Source: Burkholderiales bacterium
GTDB lineage: Bacteria > Pseudomonadota > Gammaproteobacteria > Burkholderiales > Burkholderiaceae_F
Reading direction: 5' to 3'
DNA: 64,000 nt
NCBI GenBank assembly: GCA_020248865.1
Contig: JADCGS010000001.1
Location: forward strand, 372,001 to 436,000
The notes beneath the pieces are model-generated. The model saw only the letters and a program-made list of their open reading frames with translations. It was not told the origin of the DNA and made no database searches. Shown here in pieces: positions 60,316-64,000 of the stretch (the stretch's first letter is position 1; each line of letters begins with the position of its first letter). The position numbers and the translations under genes are program-made.

Positions 60316-61137
60316 GTGCGCCTGGCCACCTGGAACGTCAACTCCCTGAAGGTGCGGCTGCCGCACCTGCTCGACTGGCTCGCCCAGCACGCGGTCGACG
60401 TGGTGTGCCTGCAGGAAACCAAGCTCACCGACGACAAGTTCCCGGCCGAGGAACTGCGGGCCGCCGGCTACGCCAGCGTGTTCTGCGGCCAGAAGACCTA
60501 CAACGGGGTGGCCATCCTCACCCGTGCGGCGAGCGTGCCGGCGCCGCAGGCCGTGCAGGCGGGCATCGCCGGCTTCGTCGACGAGCAGAAGCGCGTGCTG
60601 GCCGCCACCGTTGGCGGCATGCGCGTGGTCTGCGCCTACTTTCCCAACGGCCAGGCCGTCGGGACCGAAAAGTACGACTACAAGTTGCGCTGGCTGCGCG
60701 CCCTGCAAGACTGGCTGCGCGAGGAGCTGCTGCGCCACCCCGCGCTGGCGCTGCTGGGCGACTACAACATCGCGCCGGAAGACCGTGACGTGCATGACCC
60801 CGTTGCTTGGAAGGATCAGGTGCTGTTTTCCGAGCCGGAAAGGCAGGCCTTCCGCGACCTCGTTGCGCTCGGCCTGACGGACAGCTTCCGCCAGTTTCCG
60901 CAGCCGGACCGCAGCTACTCGTGGTGGGATTACCGCAACCTCGCGTTCCGCCGCAAAATGGGACTGCGCATCGACCACATCCTGCTGTCGGCCCCGCTGG
61001 CCGCCCGCTGCACCGCCTGCACCATCGACGTGGAGCCGCGCCGCCGCGAGCAGCCAAGCGACCACGCGCCGGTCATCGCCACGCTGGCCGACCGACACGG
61101 CGAGCCTTCGTCCGGCTCACCCGTCGCAGCTGCGTAG
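60316..61137 (+). CDS. xthA: Exodeoxyribonuclease III
   Basis: The 273-residue enzyme repairs abasic sites and removes 3' blocking groups. It starts with GTG (60316), two bases after the stop of the preceding gene. Motifs are [19 protein letters not shown], the metal-binding Glu in [23 protein letters not shown], and [10 protein letters not shown] at the C-terminus with the catalytic Asp/His. It ends the folD-to-xthA run of plus-strand genes. Confidence 0.96.
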   Translation: MRLATWNVNSLKVRLPHLLDWLAQHAVDVVCLQETKLTDDKFPAEELRAAGYASVFCGQKTYNGVAILTRAASVPAPQAVQAGIAGFVDEQKRVLAATVGGMRVVCAYFPNGQAVGTEKYDYKLRWLRALQDWLREELLRHPALALLGDYNIAPEDRDVHDPVAWKDQVLFSEPERQAFRDLVALGLTDSFRQFPQPDRSYSWWDYRNLAFRRKMGLRIDHILLSAPLAARCTACTIDVEPRRREQPSDHAPVIATLADRHGEPSSGSPVAAA

Positions 61138-61281
61138 AACATCTCCACCATGCGTTGCCACGGCGCGCCCACGCCGCCGCGCCGGGCTTGCCGTGCGCCG
61201 GACCCCGACCGCTCCCGCCGTCCGGCCGGATGGAGTCTCAACCTCCCGGGCGCTGCTGCCCGCGACCGCGTAGCCGGCGGG

Positions 61282-62259
61282 TCACTGCGGCCGCACCACC
61301 ACCTTGCCGATCACCCGCCGCGCCAGCAGGTCCTCGAGCACCTGCGGCACCTCGGCCAGCCCGACCCGGCGCGACACCAGTGGCCGCAGCCGCCCCTGTG
61401 CCAGCCAGCCCGACAGCGCCTGCAACACGAGGCCGTTGGCGGCGGGCTCGCGCCGGGCAAAGTCGCCCCAGAACACGCCGACCGCGCTGGCGCCCTTGAG
61501 CAGCAGCAGGTTGGCCGGGATGGGCGGGATGTCGCCGCTGGCAAAGCCCACCACCAGCAGGCGGCCGCGCCAGGCGATCGAGCGCAGCGCCGTCCCGGTC
61601 ACGTCGCCGCCCACCGGATCGACGATGACGTCGACGCCGCGCCCCTCGGTCAGCGTACGAATCGTTTCGCGCAAGTCGACCGATGAGTAGTTGATCAGCA
61701 CATCGGCGCCCTGCGCCTGCGCGGCCGCCAGCTTCTCGTCGGTGGAGGCCGCAGCCAGCACGCGCGCGCCGATCAGCTTGCCGATCTCCACCGCCGCCAG
61801 GCCGACGCCCCCACCGGCGCCGAGCACCAGCAGCGTCTGGCTCGACTTCAACTGCGCGCGGTCGATCAAAGCGTGGTGGGCGGTCGCGTAGGTCAGGGTG
61901 AAGGCAGCCGCGACCTCGTCGTCGATCGACGGGGGCAGCCGGACGACCTGCGTGGCCGGCGCGCAGACGTACTGCGCGAACCCGCCCAGGCCCGTGAAGG
62001 CCATCACCCGCTCGCCGGCACTGACGCCGCGCACGCCGTCACCCACTGCATCGACCGTGCCCGCCACCTCGGTGCCGGGCACGAAAGGCAGCGCCGGCTG
62101 TACCTGGTACTTGCGCTGCACGATCAGCGCGTCGGGAAAGTTGACCCCGGCGGCGGCCACCCGGATGCGCACCTCGCCCGCGGCCGGCTCGGGTCGCGCG
62201 ATCTCGACCACGCGCAGTTCGGCAGGACTGCCCCATTGCGCGCACTGCACTGCCTGCAT
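61282..62259 (-). CDS. NADPH:quinone oxidoreductase, zinc-free MDR family
   Basis: The 325-residue enzyme of the medium-chain dehydrogenase/reductase family has the GroES-like N-terminal domain with AAGVNFPDALIVQ, the nucleotide fold LLVLGAGGGVGLAAVEIGKL, and VDVIVDPVGGDVT. It lacks the zinc-binding Cys residues, as in the QOR/ETR class. The start is uncertain: ATG at 62259 as listed, TTG at 62268 with GGAGG five bases upstream, or ATG at 62280. It is divergent from an acyl-CoA dehydrogenase. Confidence 0.9.
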   Translation of the reverse strand: MQAVQCAQWGSPAELRVVEIARPEPAAGEVRIRVAAAGVNFPDALIVQRKYQVQPALPFVPGTEVAGTVDAVGDGVRGVSAGERVMAFTGLGGFAQYVCAPATQVVRLPPSIDDEVAAAFTLTYATAHHALIDRAQLKSSQTLLVLGAGGGVGLAAVEIGKLIGARVLAAASTDEKLAAAQAQGADVLINYSSVDLRETIRTLTEGRGVDVIVDPVGGDVTGTALRSIAWRGRLLVVGFASGDIPPIPANLLLLKGASAVGVFWGDFARREPAANGLVLQALSGWLAQGRLRPLVSRRVGLAEVPQVLEDLLARRVIGKVVVRPQ

Positions 62260-62346
62260 CGTTGCCAAGCTGACCTCCATTGAGCTCGTATCGCTGCGCT
62301 ATTCTGGCCCCAGAACGAAACTGGTCGAACGGAGTCGAGGGGACCG

Positions 62347-63591
62347 ATGGATTTCGAATACAGCGCCAAGGTGCGCGAACTGCAGGCGCGCGTCGACGGC
62401 TTCATGCAGGAGCATGTGTTTCCCAATGAGCGCCGCTTTGCCGACGAAGTCGAGGAGAACACGCGCCGCGGCGCACGCTGGACACCCACCCGGATCGTCG
62501 AGGATCTCAAGGCCCGGGCGCGCGCCGCAGGCCTGTGGAACCTGTTCCTGCCCGCCTCGGGGCACGGCGCGGGACTCACGAACGTCGAGTACGCGCCGCT
62601 GGCCGAGCTGATGGGTCGCGTGCCCTGGGCCAGCGAGGTGTTCAACTGCAGCGCCCCCGACACCGGCAACATGGAGACGCTCGAGCGCTACGGCACGCCG
62701 GCACAGAAGGAGCGCTGGCTCAAGCCGCTGCTGGCGGGCGAGATCCGCTCGGCCTTTGCGATGACCGAGCCCGACGTGGCCTCGTCCGACGCCACCAACA
62801 TCCGCACCGAGATCCGGCGCGACGGCGACGAGTACGTGATTACCGGCCGCAAATGGTGGATCTCCGGGGCCGGCGACCCGCGCTGCCGTATCTACATCGT
62901 GATGGGCAAGACCGACCCCGAGGCGCCACGCCACGCGCAGCAGTCGATGATCCTGGTGCCTGCCGATACGCCGGGGCTACGGGTGCTGCGACCGCTGAAC
63001 GTGTTCGGCTACGACGATGCGCCGCACGGCCACATGGAAGTGGACTTCGACGCGGTGCGCGTGCCGGTCGCCAACATCCTGCTCGGCCAGGGGCGCGGCT
63101 TCGAGATCGCGCAGGGGCGCCTGGGGCCAGGACGGATCCACCACTGCATGCGCTGCATCGGCCTGGCCGAGCGGGCGCTGGCGCTCATGTGCCGGCGGCT
63201 GGCGCAGCGCGTCGCCTTCGGCGGTGCGGTGGCGCGCCAGAGCGTGTGGCAGGAGCGCATCGCCGAGGCGCGCTGCATGATCGACCAGGCGCGCCTGCTC
63301 ACCCTGAAGGCCGCCTCGATGATGGACGGCGCCGGCAACAAGGCGGCCAGGGCCGAGATCGCGATGATCAAGGTGGTGGCACCCAACGTGGCCTGCACCG
63401 TGCTCGACTGGGCGATCCAGGCACACGGCGGCGGCGGCATGTGCGACGACTTTCCGCTGGCCTACGCCTACACGCTGGCGCGCACGCTGCGGCTGGCCGA
63501 CGGCCCCGACGAAGTCCACCGCAATGCGATCGCCAAGCTGGAGATCGCCCGGCACGTCCCCCTGCCTGTCAGAGAAGGAGCCCAGCCGTGA
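62347..63591 (+). CDS. Acyl-CoA dehydrogenase (ACAD10/11-like)
   Basis: The 414-residue protein has the acyl-CoA dehydrogenase core: [23 protein letters not shown] FAD contacts at about residue 140, [18 protein letters not shown], and the C-terminal [18 protein letters not shown], ending in [15 protein letters not shown]. This ending, with Asp instead of a catalytic Glu on the usual helix, is typical of the ACAD10/11 branch. GAGG precedes the ATG. Its TGA overlaps the GTG start of the next gene. The electrons probably go to the ETF encoded at 15.6-17.3 kb. Confidence 0.9.
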   Translation: MDFEYSAKVRELQARVDGFMQEHVFPNERRFADEVEENTRRGARWTPTRIVEDLKARARAAGLWNLFLPASGHGAGLTNVEYAPLAELMGRVPWASEVFNCSAPDTGNMETLERYGTPAQKERWLKPLLAGEIRSAFAMTEPDVASSDATNIRTEIRRDGDEYVITGRKWWISGAGDPRCRIYIVMGKTDPEAPRHAQQSMILVPADTPGLRVLRPLNVFGYDDAPHGHMEVDFDAVRVPVANILLGQGRGFEIAQGRLGPGRIHHCMRCIGLAERALALMCRRLAQRVAFGGAVARQSVWQERIAEARCMIDQARLLTLKAASMMDGAGNKAARAEIAMIKVVAPNVACTVLDWAIQAHGGGGMCDDFPLAYAYTLARTLRLADGPDEVHRNAIAKLEIARHVPLPVREGAQP

Positions 63592-64000
63592 TCGACCTCT
63601 ACACCTGGCCCACCCCCAATGGCCACAAGGTCCACATCATGCTCGAGGAGTGCGCGCTGCCCTACACCGTGCACGCGGTGGACATCGGCGCCGGCGACCA
63701 GTTCAGGCCCGAATTCCTCAAGATCAGCCCCAACAACAAGATCCCCGCCATCGTCGACGCCGACGGCCCCGACGGCAGGCCCATGGCGGTGTTCGAATCG
63801 GGCGCAATCCTGCTCTATCTGGCGGGCAAGACCGGCCGCTTCCTGCCGGCCGACGTACGCGGCAAGTACGTGGCGCTGCAGTGGCTGATGTTCCAGATGG
63901 GCGGGCTCGGCCCCATGCTCGGTCAGGCCCACCACTTCCGTATCTACGCGCCGGAGAAGATCGAATACGCCATCCATCGCTACACCAACGAGGCCCGGCG
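63588..64000 (+). CDS. Glutathione S-transferase, N-terminal part
   Basis: 137 codons are in the window before it ends. The thioredoxin-like N-terminal domain has [20 protein letters not shown], where glutathione contacts sit, and the binding turn [10 protein letters not shown] with [18 protein letters not shown]. The start of the helical domain follows ([18 protein letters not shown]). This is the YfcG/YghU-type bacterial GST. It starts with GTG overlapping the stop of the dehydrogenase gene (GTGA), with AAGGAG before it, so the two are coupled. Confidence 0.85.
   Translation, partial: MIDLYTWPTPNGHKVHIMLEECALPYTVHAVDIGAGDQFRPEFLKISPNNKIPAIVDADGPDGRPMAVFESGAILLYLAGKTGRFLPADVRGKYVALQWLMFQMGGLGPMLGQAHHFRIYAPEKIEYAIHRYTNEAR

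Overview
The window is about 64 kb of GC-rich chromosome, densely packed and almost certainly from a betaproteobacterium of the order Burkholderiales. The evidence is the rpsP-rimM-trmD-rplS ribosomal operon, a pyruvate dehydrogenase operon (aceE-aceF-lpdA, with a lipoyl domain fused to LpdA) divergent from a PAS sensor kinase/FixJ-type regulator pair and folD, an etfBA-acyl-CoA dehydrogenase cluster, and a ppGpp synthetase of the RelA class. Genus cannot be fixed by reading alone. No insertion sequence, prophage, integrase, CRISPR array or plasmid function was seen; this is core chromosome with a few accessory-looking genes.

Layout. 1-5 kb: C-terminus of TamB, an RDD membrane protein, oligoribonuclease, an M48 CAAX-type protease, pterin dehydratase, RsgA and a DUF2007 protein. 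5-9 kb: an orphan CobD/CbiB-like membrane protein, a CoA-pyrophosphatase Nudix enzyme and the ribosomal operon. 9.3-13.5 kb: a TM2 protein, then a minus-strand operon of rubrerythrin, a CCG-domain Fe-S protein, DUF3501 and a PA0069-type radical SAM protein. 13.7-17.3 kb: etfB-etfA-acyl-CoA dehydrogenase. 17.4-23 kb: YqaA, a PutA without DNA-binding domain, and a phytoene-desaturase-like flavoprotein. 23-31.5 kb: a ferric-iron binding protein under a Fur-like box, a Tat lipoprotein patatin, an NlpC/P60 hydrolase, a response regulator with degenerate GGDEF overlapping prpE, a GlcG/HbpS protein, a UMF1-type MFS transporter and an Lrp regulator.

31.6-45.7 kb: a tRNA cluster (Pro, Arg, His), relA divergent from mtfA, a flavodoxin, a DUF454 protein, hrpA divergent from argA, yggX, an orphan molybdopterin hydroxylase large subunit, a DUF2459 protein and rpiA. 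45.8-53.3 kb: a G8-domain beta-helix protein lying downstream of the lpdA-aceF-aceE operon. 53.6-64 kb: sensor kinase and regulator, folD, prlC, a DUF4124/glutaredoxin protein, xthA, a quinone oxidoreductase, an acyl-CoA dehydrogenase and the start of a glutathione S-transferase.

Two structural themes cut across the genes. Several promoters place a -10-like hexamer only 5-8 bases before the start codon (RDD gene, cbiB-like, flavoprotein, patatin, relA, mtfA), which suggests leaderless mRNAs. Perfect or near-perfect GC-rich hairpins of 6-11 bp stems without T tracts sit in intergenic gaps, mostly just after stop codons. The metabolism implied is aerobic and acid-based: pyruvate, propionate, proline and acyl-CoA oxidation feeding ETF, with iron/oxidative-stress protection (rubrerythrin, YggX, Fur-type control).
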